Shown here: one piece after another, positions 23,408 through 34,909 of the stretch
How positions within the stretch are numbered: the stretch's first letter is position 1
How the letters are laid out: the number at the start of each line of letters is the position of its first letter
Source: Puccinellia tenuiflora
Lineage: Eukaryota > Streptophyta > Magnoliopsida > Poales > Poaceae
Length of the DNA stretch: 64,000 nt
NCBI GenBank assembly: GCA_012064385.1
Contig: QRDG01001346.1
Span: forward strand, 210,510 to 274,509
Direction of reading: 5' to 3'
Position numbers and translations under genes: made by a program
Notes under the pieces: model-generated
The model's database searches: none
Told to the model about the DNA's origin: nothing
What the model saw: only the letters and a program-made list of their open reading frames with translations

Positions 23408-25030
23408 TAATACGTCCAAAACGTATGTATAATTTTTGATTATTTCATGATTGTTTTTATATTAATTTATGCTTTATTTGGACTAACCTATTAATAGTTG
23501 CAAAATTGCACAATGTTCTTGTTCACACTTTGATGTGTAGGAATTACTTGGAAATTGACAAAAACAGAAAAGGAGCATTGTTGGAGGTGGACTCTGACTT
23601 TTCTGAAATCTGTCCTCCCTAAAGATTTCAGAGATCGTCAGTTTGCAACCATAATACCATGTCAACTAAAAGTCATTTTTCCTACAAAGTTGTGGTAAAT
23701 TTCCATACCTTCATTTTAAGCCGAAGAATAGCCCAATCGGAGGTCTAAAGTTCTCGGAATACTCGTTTTACTGAAGGCCAAATATCTGATTATTGGATTT
23801 CGAAAGTTTGTGACGTGTTTGACTTCAACTCTTACCAAACTTGGAGGATTCGACCAAGCCACGACTTTGGGGCCTCATTAGAGATGAGAGCGATCCCTAG
23901 GAAGGTTCTAGAGGTACCCAAGAGCCTTTGGATCAAATGTCCATTGATCGGAAGGCAAGGAGACATTGTTTACACCTACATAAAGAGAGGAAACCCTAAT
24001 TTTGGGGCAGCTACCAAAAGCCACGAATTTGCCTCCTTCTTGGCTCTCATCTACAAGGGGGAGGGCTCCTCTACAGCCCCAAAGTCATGGAGGAATGGGG
24101 TTAGGGGGCGGCACTCCCCCTAGCCGGTCGTCCGCCACCATGCGCCGCCGCCGCTACCGGCTACCAGCACCGCCTCCGACTTGCCCTTTCCTCCATGGCC
24201 GCCGCCTTCACCTCCATCTCCGTCGTCAATTCCTCCTTGTATACAGTGGTTCATCTTCCCACGCACCTCTGTACCTCTCTATGTAAACATGGTGTTTGAT
24301 GATATAAAGTATTATCCTATGATCTATGTCAAGTTTGTGTAGTTCCTTTTGTCCTATGGTTGAATTATTGAATATCTTTGGTTGATTCGAGTTGTATATT
24401 GATATAGTATAGTCCTGTGGTGCCAATTATATACTTGTGCGCGCATGGATCACATCATAGAGTTTGTAGTGTGTGAAGGAGGCCGGAGGGTATGGCTGCC
24501 GGAGTGACAGAAACCTGAGCCCCATCCCGGTTTTTTACATCGTATGGGATAAAGAGGATCTTATGATCTTAATGCTATGGTTGGGTTTTACCTTAATCAA
24601 TGTTAGTAGTTGCAGATACTTGCTAATGTTCCAATCATATAGTACATGTAATCACAAGTAGTTGAGAACGTGTATGCTTTGCCTCTCCCACATAGAAAAC
24701 TGCATCGAAGACAATAAACCGAGTAGCTTCACTAATTAATTAGGGACAATTCCGCCACTCCTTTCACCACTTTTTCACACTGATGGTTCTGTTATTTTGT
24801 GGTCCTTTAGTGTACTTTATTGCTGCATCAACTAACTTTTACTTTATTGTTTTTTATTAGCTTGCAAAGCTATCCTTTCATACCCGTTTTGTTCCTATAG
24901 TTTTATTTCCTAGATAGAGCCAACGTTCGGTGTGCGTAGAGTTGTGTCAGTGGTTGATAGAACTTGAGAGAATATTTATAGTACCTTTAGCTTCTCGTTG
25001 GGTTCAACACTTATCGAAAAAGCCACGACT
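23408..25030 (+). repeat. Truncated Gypsy LTR (TAATACGTCC...family)
   Basis: It begins TAATACGTCCAAAACGTATG and ends with TTTAGCTTCTCGTTGGGTTC and ACTTATCGAAAAAG, phrases known from wheat Gypsy LTRs that precede a TGGCGCCGTTGCC primer site. The primer site itself is missing, so the LTR is cut near 25030. It contains G+C-rich and polypyrimidine stretches but no gene. Confidence 0.6.
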
Positions 25031-25811
25031 TGTAATGTTCGAGGTTTTTCCCCAAATTAGAAATTGCCTGTTATTTTATTTTTGCATCATCATGACATCA
25101 GCATCATGCGCCATCGCATTTTTTTGGCAACAAAAAATATTTTTATCAAACCCTATTTTATTTTGCTAAAATTGTCGGAAAAGATTTTACCGAGACAGTC
25201 ATCTCCGTTTTCTAAAATTAATTGCCAAATTAATTTGCAAAGAAATAAAATGTTTTGCGATGAGAGAGTAACCCAAACTGGCCCAAGACCACCTATCCTC
25301 CAAACCCTAGGGTTTTCCCCTGGCAGTTTTCCTCCTACCCCCTGCCTTCTTGTAGCCACCCTCCTCCGTTTTCATCGTTTTGCGAAAATGTCCTCCCACC
25401 CCTCAAAACAGGTCCCTTCAATTTCTTCCGGTCCTTTTTCGTTGCAATCAGGTCCCTGGACCTTATCTCCTTCTCTTTTTTTCTTTTTCCTCAACCTTAT
25501 CTCTTCCCTTCCTACTCTCTTTCTTCCCCGACGCAGCGCTCCCGCACCCTCTCTCTTCCCCTACCTCGCCCCTGCTTCTCCTCCATCGGCCCTCCCTTCC
25601 GCCGCCGCTCTGGCCGGCCTGCGCCTGCGCCTCCTTCCGCCGTCACCCGACGTCCTCACCTCGTCCCGACCCGGCGATCCCTTCCCGGCACCAGCTCCCG
25701 ATCGCCGCCGTGGCTGCTGCTCTCCCTCGCCGCACCGTCCTCTGCCTCAGCCGCCGACGGCCGACCCGGGTGCCCAGCCGCCCGCATCGGCCGAATCCCC
25801 ATCGTGCCGGG
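25031..25811. other. Unassigned pyrimidine-rich stretch
   Basis: CAT-repeat phrases at 25085-25115 resemble a Gypsy leader. 25400-25800 is C/T-rich and encodes Pro/Ser/Arg-rich ORFs in several frames. I see no domain. It may be the interior of the element whose LTR precedes it. Confidence 0.35.
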
Positions 25812-27337
25812 TGATACTTGCATTTTGTATCATCATTTTTACATCTTATATCATCATATTAGAATGTTATTGGCATTGTTATATCATTGTTTTTACATGT
25901 TTTAGATGATTTATGGGACTTTCATACAAAGTCCCTATTTTTGGTATTTAATTTCTGGGAGGCAGAAAACCTCCTTTTTCTTGTTTTTAATGTTTCAGGA
26001 GCTACAGGGACCCAAATGGAAAAAGGAAAATTGCACAGTTGGTATTTCGTCGGGAGAACATCAGAGGGAAGAAGAACTACGCGAGGAGAGCCATGAGGCC
26101 CAAAACAAGGGGGCCCATGCGGCCAGATTCTCTGACCGCGTTGGACCCACCAAGTGGAGCCTCGGGCACCTCCTCACCCGGGGCTTTTTAGCACATCATC
26201 GTCTCGCCGAAAAAGTAACGCCCTAATTATTCCAAGTCCATCCGAGGCGGCGGCGGCGAAACTCCTGATTCCCTTCGAGGGGATCAGATCCTGCTGCTCA
26301 GGAGCTCCGAAGAGGGGGGAAATCGCCATCATCATCATCACCTCTCTTCCTTGGCGTGGGAGGAGGCCTCTACATCATCCCCATCATCATCACCAGCACC
26401 ATCTCCATCACCATCTCCGCGATCCACTCCGCCCCCTTCGTAGTTTGAGAGTTGCTATACCCTAGATACTTGTCTTGTGCTCCTATTCATGTGTGTGACT
26501 AAGTACTTGTCATTATTTGGAGGTGAAGTTTATATTTTCAGATTGTGTTGTACCACTTATGCCACTGATCATCATCATGTTTGTGCGTTGTGAGTAGTTC
26601 CCATATGTTCCTGAGGGCATAGGATGAATTGACAATGATTTATATATGACATTTGTTGGTATTTGGTCAAGTGTTTATCTTTTTATGTGATTCTATGATG
26701 GTGTTGTGCGAACGTTGACTGCACAACACTTCACCTATATGGGCTCATAGGAGAACATCGTAGTGTAATGAATTGAGGGAGACTTGGGAGGATATGTAAA
26801 CCTGAGACCGAGTCATGAAGTTACTTTATGGGGTATTAATATCATGGACCTTAGAATGTAATGCTATGGTGGGACTTTATGTCTTAATAATTCTTGTGCA
26901 GTCATTTACTTGGCCACATGATCCATCATAAGGGGTTTAGTTTATTTATTTAGCTATACCTAACAATGGCTCCGTCCAAAGAAGATTAAAACTTGACAAG
27001 ATATTCAACGTGTTGTTTAATAAATCTCTATGCCAAGCAATATCCACGCCGCCCTTGGGAACGTTTTCCACATATAAGACACACATCACTTGAGCTTGTC
27101 CTCTTGCCACATAGAGGATTGGGCTTTCTCTCTATTTGAGAGCTTTCTACTTGCTACTATCTATCTCAAGCATTTTATTCTTTTGCAACTATACAACCAA
27201 AAATCCCAAAAACACTTGCATCTTTTATTGTTTCGTTTATCATTCTTGCTAACCAATACCTTCAGGTCCTCGTGGGTTCGACAAGCTTTTCTTATTGAAA
27301 GGTACTACAATTGATCTCCTGCACTTGGGAGTCATCA
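25812..27337 (+). repeat. 5' LTR of the Athila-type element
   Basis: It runs from TGATACTTGC to GGGAGTCATCA, 1526 bp, with the right end fixed by the PBS 11 bases on. A GGGCCCATGCGGCC...GACCGCGTTGGACCC hairpin lies at 26111-26148. ORFs within are low-complexity or antisense noise. Confidence 0.85.
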
Positions 27338-27348
27338 GGACACTTTTC

Positions 27349-27366
27349 TGGCGCCGTTGCCGGGGA
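27349..27366 (+). other. Primer-binding site of the Athila-type element
   Basis: TGGCGCCGTTGCCGGGGA is the PBS typical of Athila-like and related Gypsy elements of grasses. Confidence 0.88.
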
Positions 27367-27444
27367 GCGTAGCGCTATTGGTAAGAAGTTTGGTAAGGAA
27401 ACTTGAAAACTGAATTTTATTTACTGCTGTATCTCATTGTTAGT

Positions 27445-27939
27445 ATGGCTTTTATGAATCGTGCCTCGCTGCACCTTGCTCTATATGAAAGTGCTTATGC
27501 CACTGCTCCTAAAGTGGTTGAAACTACTGTGTCTGAAGTGCCTAAAGTGGGATATAAAATTCCCGTTGGTCATGTTAAAAGAGTTATGAAAAATCCATTT
27601 ACAGGTGATGGAACTAAGTCTGCACGTGAACATGTGCAGACAATTGAAGACATATGTGGTTTATTTCGACTTCCTGGTATTTCTGAAGATCAGGTAAAAA
27701 GGAAGCTATTATATTTGTCTTTATCTGGTAATGCTCGTGATTGGTACAGGTCTTTGGATGAGGAAGCCACTATTGAATGGAGTATTTTGAGGAAGGTTTT
27801 CTTTCTTAAGTATGTTACTCCTAAAGAAGCTTATGAGAATCGCTGCTATATATTTATTTTCTGGCCACATCTGGGAGAGAGTATCATTCAAGCTTGGGGG
27901 GAGGTTAAAGGACCTTCTTCGCAAGAATCCTTGTCATGA
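27445..27939 (+). pseudogene. Athila gag, N-terminal part
   Basis: The frame starts MAFMNRASLHLALYESAYAT and includes NPFTGDGTKSAREHVQTIED and LLYLSLSGNARDWYRSLDEE. These match the retrotransposon gag capsid signature in which a folded helical domain is followed by WYRSL. After about residue 145 the reading shifts: the homologous protein continues in the +1 frame from about 27812. The last 20 codons of this frame are therefore probably out of phase. The gene is broken by this frameshift. Confidence 0.75.
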
Positions 27940-30900
27940 TCTTACAAGGAAAATCATATTTATAAACTTTTATGTGAGGCTATCAAGGAGAAACAAGGAA
28001 TTTCTGGATAATTCATCTGGTGGGAGTTTTACAAATAACACTGAAGAAGAAGCATGGAATTTACTGGAGACTATTGCTGAAATCACTTGCCACTGGGATC
28101 TTGATAAAGGTAATGAACCTTATTTGGACTATGAATATTCTTGTGTAGAGAACTTCTCTACTTCTATTTTGTTTAAAAATCTGGGTGATAATTTTGGTCT
28201 TGATCCTTATGTTATAATTGAGATAGCTAAATCTTTTTCTAGTCATATTGGTCTTCCTAAAAGTGGATTTGAAGTTTATGTTGAACCTGTTAAACAATCT
28301 ATTGTTGTTCCTAAAGTTATTAAACAGGTAGAACCAGTGTCATCTGTGACAATTGAGGAGTATGTTGAAGCACCTCCATATCCAAACAAAGTTAAGGAAA
28401 ATTTACTTATTGCTGTTACTAACAAGAGTAACAAAAGATGCCCTCAGCCTTATGAACAGGTGGAAGTCAACAATCAAATTTATGTTATCAAACAATTAAA
28501 TGAAGAAGATCCTGTTGATGTTTATTTATGTGAAGATGCTACTAAAGTCATTAAAGGCAATTCAGCCAAGGTTGGTAAGCCTGTTATATCATGCTCTATT
28601 GGGACTTCAAGTTATCATGGCTTGTGTGATATTGGAGCAAGTATTACTGTCATTCCATATTCTCTTTGTCTTGAAATCAAACCTGATATTGATCCTATCA
28701 TTATGGAAGAGACAGGTATGACAATTCAACTTGCTAACGAAGATTATATTAGTCCATTTGGAATTGTTAGAGATGTGGAAGTAGTGGTTGGTAAAATTAA
28801 ATATCCTGCTGATTTTATTGTTCTTGGTTGCCCTCAAGATTCTTTTTGTCCTATCATTTTTGGTAGACCTTTCTTACACACTGTTGGTGCTGAAATTAAT
28901 TTTCCTAAAGAGAAAGTGTTTATTAAGTGTGCAGGAGAAAAGCTTGAATTCAACTTTTCTAAATTTGCTGATAAACATGCAAAGAAAGAACCAATCTCTG
29001 GAGACATAATTGAAACTCTTGCTCATATAGCAGTAGCTTCATCAGATGTGGTAGAACGTTATATGCTTAATCAAGATGAACCATTTAATGATGAAGAAAA
29101 AGATGCTTTAGAACAAATACTTTCCCAACAACCACCACAATTACAATTGCATATCCCACCTGATAATTTAGGAGTGCTACCACCACCTAAAGGAGATCCT
29201 TGTTTTGAATTGAAAACTTTGCCTGAAAATCTTAAATATGCATACTTGGATGAAAAGAACATATATCCTGTCATTATTAGTGCTAACCTTTCAGCTAAAG
29301 AAGAAGAGAAATTACTTGATGTGCTCAAGGCTCACCGCTCAGCCATTGGATACTCTCTTGATGATCTTAAAGGTAGAAGCCCAGCTCTCTGTATGCATAA
29401 AATTAATTTGGAGGAGGATGCAAAACCTGTTGTTGAGTATCAACGCCGTCTCCATCCAAAAATGAAAGAAGTGGCAAGGAAAGAGGTAATAAGACTTATT
29501 GAATCTGGTATCATTTATCCCATAGCAGATAGTAAGTGGGTTAGTCCTGTTCATTGTGTCCCTAAAAAGGGTGGAATGACTGTTGTTCCAAATGCCGAGG
29601 ATGAATTAGTGGCTCAACGTACTGTTGTTGGTTATAGAATGTGTATTGATTACAGGAAGTTAAATAAAGCAACTCGTAAAGATCATTACCCGTTGCCATT
29701 TATTGATCAAATGCTAGAAAGGTTGTCTAAACACTCTCACTTTTATTATTTAGATGGTTACTCAGGTTTCTCACAAATTCCTGTTCATAAAGATGACCAA
29801 GAAAAGACCACCTTTACTTGCCCATTTGGTACATTTGCTTATAGGAGAATGCCATTCGGTTTGTGCAATGCTCCTGCTACTTTTCAAAGATGCATGAATG
29901 CTATATTTGCTGATTATATTGAAAAGATAATGGAAGTTTTTATGGATGATTTTTCTGTGTATGGTACTTCTTTCGATAATTGCTTGTTCAACCTTAACAA
30001 AGTTTTGCAGCGTTGTGAAGACCAACACTTAGTTCTTAATTGGGAGAAGTGTCACTTTATGGTTACTGAAGGTATTGTTCTTGGGCATCGGATTTATGGA
30101 AGAGGAATAGAAGTTGACCCAGCAAAGATAGAAGCTATTGAAAAGCTGCCATACCCAAGGGACATCAAAGGTATAAGAAGTTTTCTTGGGCATGCAGGTT
30201 TTTACCGTAGGTTTATTAAAGATTTCTCCAAAATATCAAAACCCCTAACCAATCTTTTGCAAAAGGATGTTCCTTTCTTATTTAATGATGATTGTGTTGA
30301 ATCTTTTAATATTTTGAAGAACGCTTTAATAAGTGCTCCTATTATTCAACCTCCTAATTGGAATTTGCCTTTTGAAATTATGTGTGATGCTAGTGATTAT
30401 GCAGTTGGGGCTGTTTTGGGCCAAAGAGTTGATAAGAAACTTAATGTTATGTATTATGCTAGTAAGACACTTGATGCGGCTCAAAGGAATTATGCTACAA
30501 CTGAAAAGGAATTTTTAGCAGTGATATTTGCATGTGATTAGTTTAGACCTTATATTATTGATTCCAAAGTCACTGTGCATTCTGATCATTCTGCTATTAA
30601 ATATTTAATGAATAAGAAATATGCTAAGCCTAGATTAATAAGATGGGTGCTTCTATTGCAAGAATTTGATATACATATTGTTGATAGGAAAGGGGAAGAT
30701 AATCAAGTAGCTGATCATCTTTCTAGAATGGAAAATATACCTGATGATCTTATTCCTATTAATGATAGTTTTGCTAATGAACAACTTGCAAACATTAATG
30801 TTTCTAGTGCTAAAGTTGCATCTCCTTGGTTTGCCAAATATGCAAATTTTATTGTTGGTAAAGTTCTACCTCCACACTTCACTTTTCAACAAAGAAAGAA

Positions 30901-31122
30901 ATTCTTTTATGATCTTAGACATTATTTTTGGGATGATCCTTACCTCTATAAGAAAAGTGTGGATGGTATTATTAGACGTTGTGTACCTGAGCATGAACAA
31001 CAGGCTATTATAAGAGATTGTCATAACAGTCCTTATGGAGGGCATCATGCAGGAGACCGTACAGGTGCAAAGGTATTACAATCTGGTTTTTATTGGCCTA
31101 CTTTATTTAAAGATTGTGCTGA
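27812..31122 (+). pseudogene. Athila gag C-terminus, protease, RT and RNase H, up to the integrase zinc finger
   Basis: One frame runs from 27812 to the insertion point with a single TAG at 30539-30541. Protease motif GLCDIGASITVIPYSL lies near 28623 (D-I-G-A). RT shows YRMCIDYRKLNKATRKDHYP, FYYLDGYSGFSQIPV and the catalytic FMDDFSVYG near 29940. RNase H begins with MCDASDYAVGAVLGQR near 30380, and the TAG falls inside it after ACD. After the stop the RNase H carries on with VHSDHSAIKYLMNKKYAKPR, then YGGHHAGDRTGAKVLQSGFY starts the integrase HHCC finger. The frame stops being Athila at 31123, where the Tat element begins. The frame is largely intact, so decay is mild. Confidence 0.88.
31118..31122. 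other. Target-site duplication, left copy (GCTGA)
   Basis: GCTGA precedes the LTR start TGTCATGCC. The same five bases follow the other LTR at 49131-49135, and the host integrase frame continues from one copy to the other. Confidence 0.93.
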
Positions 31123-32086
31123 TGTCATGCCTTGGATCACGGACACTGGGAGTAAAGGATACCATCTTTTTAGGTTCGGTATGGGGCACAAAGGAGGCTG
31201 AGAACCGTCTTCCGCCGGGTGACTCCAATCCTCGCTCAAGATCTACGTACTAGAAGGCACCGCAAAGACACAGAGAGTTTACCCAGGTTCAGGCCGCCCG
31301 GAGGCTAACAGCCCTACTCCTGCATGTCTGGATTGAGTGGAATATCATGGTGTAGCCTACAAGGGAGGTTGCGGGTGTGAAACCGGGAGGTGCTAGCTAG
31401 AGGTTGAAGACGAGCAGATCCTTCCCCGGAGGAGATCACCTCTCGCTTATGCTACTATCGGACTTGTGCGCTACCTAGCCCAGCCTCCAATGCCTTCTGT
31501 TTTCGTCCTTCCCCTTTGGGCGCCTTGGTCCTCCTTTTATAGGCCAAGGGGATACCACAGGTGCGCCCTTAGGGCTGGAGGGGTTTTGGCGGGAAAACCC
31601 CTCCGAGTTCTTCTTATGGGGCGACGTGGCCTCTTCTCGTCCAAGTATCCGTCTGAGAGAGGTTAGGTGCGGTCGCCCACTTTCTCCAGGGAGGGAGGGC
31701 AGAGACTGACAACTTTTCTGTCCCTCTCCCCCCACGGCGCCTCCGTCTTCTTGGCGCCCAAGTCTTCTAGGAGCTTCCAGCCTGGGCTGGCAAGCTTATC
31801 CTTTCATCCTGCGGGAGGTGGGTTCCCGGGGGCGTGCCTGGCCTCCTGCCGGGCGTCGAGGCACCCGGGACCTCCGTGTCTTCTGCCGGGTCGAGGGGGG
31901 CCCCCGGGGGGTCCCCCGGTCCTTAGCCGTGGTTGTCGATGCCGTGCTTGTCAGGCCGTCGTGGGGCAGATGGGGGGCCCATCTGCCAGTCTTGTGGCTT
32001 GGCCTTGATCTCCTTCGTGGTGGGCCCACATGCGATGGAGCTACTTTGACCGCATCAGGGGAACCCCATGTTCCACTGTTGCGACA
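31123..32086 (-). repeat. 3' LTR of the nested Tat element
   Basis: Boundaries are set by GCTGA on the left and the purine tract on the right. A TATA box (minus strand CCTATAAAAGG) lies at 31535-31545. The shared R/U5 phrase CCTGAACCTGGGTAAA reads on the minus strand near 31276-31292. Confidence 0.9.
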
Positions 32087-32100
32087 GTAGCCCCCGGGCA
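32087..32100 (-). other. Polypurine tract of the nested Tat element
   Basis: The minus strand reads TGCCCGGGGGCTAC directly before the 3' LTR. Confidence 0.6.
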
Positions 32101-32395
32101 TAGTCCCGGTGGCCACGCTCATCTGCCGCCAGGGCTATGACCAAAAAGGAGTCAAAGTGGGTCCCCGGCGTCAGGCCTTGACCGTCAAGTCCCATCCATC
32201 AGTGGATAGAGGCTCGGAGTTAACCGCTTGAGGAGAAACTACGCCGGTCTCCTCGAATCTCGCGAGCGGAGAATGCGAGGCGACGGTCGTTGAAGGCGCA
32301 CCCGAGCCTTCTTAAAGGCAGGGACTCCTCTCCGGATCTTCAATCGTCTTCGTGCCTCTCCCAGCCCTACCTTCCCGCAGAACGCTTGCGCGTCA

Positions 32396-33097
32396 ATGGT
32401 AGGAGCTAAGAGAGGTGTCGGCCGCCCGCGCTCGTCCCAAGGGGCAGATATGGAGGCGTCTTCTGGTGGTCGTGGAAGGACGGCCCCTCGAGGCCGCACG
32501 GGGCGCAGTCGTAGCGGCGGCCGTGGCCGCGGTGGAGGTAGACCCTCCCCTGCGGAGGACGACCCACACAGGCTTCCCTCCGTTCGAGTTCGTCGTGGAT
32601 CTGGACAGGAGATTGCGCAGCCGGCTTCCTCTGCCGGACTCCTTTGCGGCGGCGGTGGACACGGGCGACGGCCGACCCACCGGCTACTGGCTGCAGGTGG
32701 ACGGCTGCCCCAATAGCCCCTCCTGGGTCGAAGTGGAGTTCGTCATTGATGACTCCATGCTCCTGGAAAAGGGGGGAAAGCGTTCGCACGATCCCGCCAC
32801 CTCCCCCGGGGGCAGTACCTGGTGTTCGTGTTCGATGGGGACGAGACGCTCTCCGTGAAGATCTTCAGGGTCGACGGAGGGCGCGAGGATTGCTGCGTGG
32901 AGAGCGACAGCAGCAGCCGCAGCAGCTACTACATCGAAGAGGACGAGGATGAAGATGAAGATGAAGAGTCCTCCCCCAGCATCAAGTCTGAAGGGAGTCC
33001 GCTTCCTGGAGGACGCTGGGGCGACGCCGAGGATGAGCCCCCGAAGATGTCCTTGGCCTCCTTCTTGGCGGCCTCGTCCACGTACTTCTGGAAGTAG
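32396..33097 (+). pseudogene. Antisense B3-domain-like gene carried by the Tat element
   Basis: This gene lies on the strand opposite to the element's pol. It starts MVGAKRGVGRPRSSQGADME, with an Arg/Gly-rich N-terminus. From about 32570 the homologous reading is in the +1 frame: PPFEFVVDLDRRLRSRLPLP, DGRPTGYWLQVDGC and VEFVIDDSMLLEKG. From about 32776 it returns to the first frame with YLVFVFDGDETLSVKIFRVD (its YLV codons read in that frame from about 32815), an acidic Ser-rich tail and a stop at 33097. LPLP, the LxxGW-like turn and YLVFxFDGDxxxxVKIF are the pattern of the plant B3 DNA-binding fold. Two compensating indels, with a stop in the first frame at 32714-32716, make it a pseudogene as read. 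Whether it was captured from a host B3 gene or is a long-standing part of the element cannot be told from one copy. Confidence 0.6.
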
Positions 33098-33320
33098 CGC
33101 CTTCCGTTGTGCAGCGGCGCTCTTTGCTCGAGTAGGAGCCAATCTTCACTTGTAAAAAAGTAGGACCCCTTGTAGGTCTTGTGATGATGTCAGGCTTGTA
33201 CTCTGGCTTCCCTTGGCCTTCAAGGTGAATAAGTGTGAAAGTTTACGGTTTTTTGCAAAACTTCGCCTTGACTCCCGCACCAGTTGTACCGTCAGGGGGG
33301 CCGATGGGGAGTGGGAGGCC

Positions 33321-33328
33321 TATAAAAG
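33321..33328 (+). promoter_or_regulatory. TATA box of the small antisense gene
   Basis: GGCCTATAAAAGG lies 95 bp upstream of the ATG at 33416, followed by a pyrimidine-rich leader. This is a good plant core-promoter spacing. The box is inside the Tat element's 3' region and points opposite to the element's own promoter. Confidence 0.6.
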
Positions 33329-33415
33329 GTTCCCCAGCCCCCAGCTCCTCAGTATCTCCTGGTCTTGCTCTTTCCCATTCTTTGTTCTCCCAGCCCCTTC
33401 ACAGGCTGCTAGCCC

Positions 33416-33891
33416 ATGTCGGGGGAGGCAAGCATGTCCTTCTCAGGGACGTCGACGGCGGCGTCCGTGCACCGAGGCGCGGCGAAGGCTCCCAGTGGAA
33501 CTGGGGCCCGGGCCGCTGAAGAGGAAGAAGAGGTGGCGTCGCGCCTGGCCCTCGCCATGGGCGTTTCGCGCCTGGCGACCATCTCAGGCCCCGCAGCCCA
33601 GGAGGAGGCCCGGATGCACACCCTCCGCAAGGCCCAGCTGCTGGCGGCCTTGAAGGACAAAACGGCTGGGATCCCGGGGGCATCCCTTCTCTGGGGAGAG
33701 CTCAAAACCATCGAGCAGGTAAGTGCTGCGCTTCCTCCGGCCCCTCGCTCCTCTTGGGCCTGGTCCAGATCCTGACCGTACTTGTCCCCTTGCCACAGGC
33801 GAACGACAACGCCATGAGCGAGGTGGCGGCCGAAGTGCTCTCCCTTCTTCATCGCTTGGCGCCAATGTGCTCCAAGCCAAAGGACGCCTGA
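33416..33891 (+). CDS. Small two-exon antisense gene in the Tat element, 131 aa, unknown function
   Basis: Exon 1 is 33416-33718 and exon 2 is 33799-33891, separated by an 80-bp intron with CAG|GTAAGT donor and TGCCACAG acceptor. Both sides are in phase 0, so the spliced frame is open from ATG to TGA. The protein starts MSGEASMSFSGTSTAASVHR, has a Glu run (EEEEEVASRLALAMG) and a helical part with MHTLRKAQLLAALKDKTAG, and ends in LLHRLAPMCSKPKDA. I recognise no domain. A TATA box lies 95 bp upstream and a possible 3' end with AATGTAAACTTAG lies near 34042. It follows the B3-like gene on the same strand, opposite to pol. The clean splice sites and continuous frame suggest selection or youth. 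It could still be a chance ORF, but the matching intron phase makes that less likely. Confidence 0.6.
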
Positions 33892-34909
33892 AAAAACCTT
33901 CCGGGTCTCCCCTCTCTTCCCAGGCGTCCCCGGGAATCGAGAGGTTCCCCGTTGGGCAAGAACAAGACAAAGAGCGTACAACTAGGAGGGCGAACTCCAA
34001 GCTGGTTGAGTAGCATAGGGTCGACTAGTTGCATAACCGAATGTAAACTTAGAAAAGTAAGTCAGAATGTAAATTCAGATGAATGCAATCCTAGCCTCAA
34101 CTCCCGAGGTCATTTCCCAAATCTTCCTTTGCACTAACGCGCCGTCAAGTTTCAGAGGAGGCCACTTAGGTGACAGGCACTCTACCTCCGCATGATAGAT
34201 GTACCCCCTAAGTCGGACTATACCTTCCGGGAGTCCTTCGCCACTATCCACGGGTACTAGGCCAGAGGGAAACGGACCGTTCTCCGAGGTGACGCCTAAC
34301 CCCGCAAAGGCTCTCATCAACCGTCAAGCATGCGCAGGTTGATGGTATATTGACTCCGAGCAAGATATCATGCCTAAATGCAGGATGCTGATGCAAGGAC
34401 TTATCTGTTTTCCTGCCGCGTCCTTGGTCCATCCAGTCCTTCCCGGGTACCCGTCACCTTTGATGTGCACCGCCGTCCCATCCTGCCCCGGGAAGGAGCT
34501 ACACACAACAAACTTTCAGTAGGAAAAGAACGGACCCTCTCTCCTATCATGCTAGCATGTTATCCGAAGCAAACCGCAAGCACAGTTGGTAGCGCATCTC
34601 TGTGGTGACCTTCGTCTCACCACAGCACTGCCTGATTCCCCTTTCCGCGGCAGTACAGCAAGATCGGGTGGCAGTGCCTAGTCGCTGAGGCCACTCGCGT
34701 GTCGCTTCAACCCGTCTACCACCGGCACATACCAGCCCACTGCTTACGGGTTGCTAAGGGTAACACGCTTGCATGAAAGAATTGAGGCTCACAGAAATTG
34801 AAAGTACTTATCATTTATTCTCCCGGCGACGATTCTCACACCCTATTACGGAACACTAGCCCCCTGGGCGTGCTTTAACGGATCCGACGTTTGCGATTCA
34901 TGTTCGTAA
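33892..34909. other. Non-coding spacer of the Tat element between antisense genes and integrase
   Basis: About 1 kb with short overlapping ORFs on both strands and no recognisable domain. Confidence 0.45.

Noticed and set aside
25064..25909. 281-codon Pro/Ser-rich plus-strand ORF
   Set aside because: It crosses the boundary of the Athila LTR at 25812 and sits in pyrimidine-rich sequence where several frames are open.
30539..30541. TAG inside the Athila RNase H as a possible recoding site
   Set aside because: It falls inside a folded domain and has no counterpart in another element here, so ordinary decay is the simpler explanation.
31466..32122. ORFs of 66-113 codons in the Tat LTR
   Set aside because: They lie in LTR sequence, mostly differ between the two LTR copies and have no motif.
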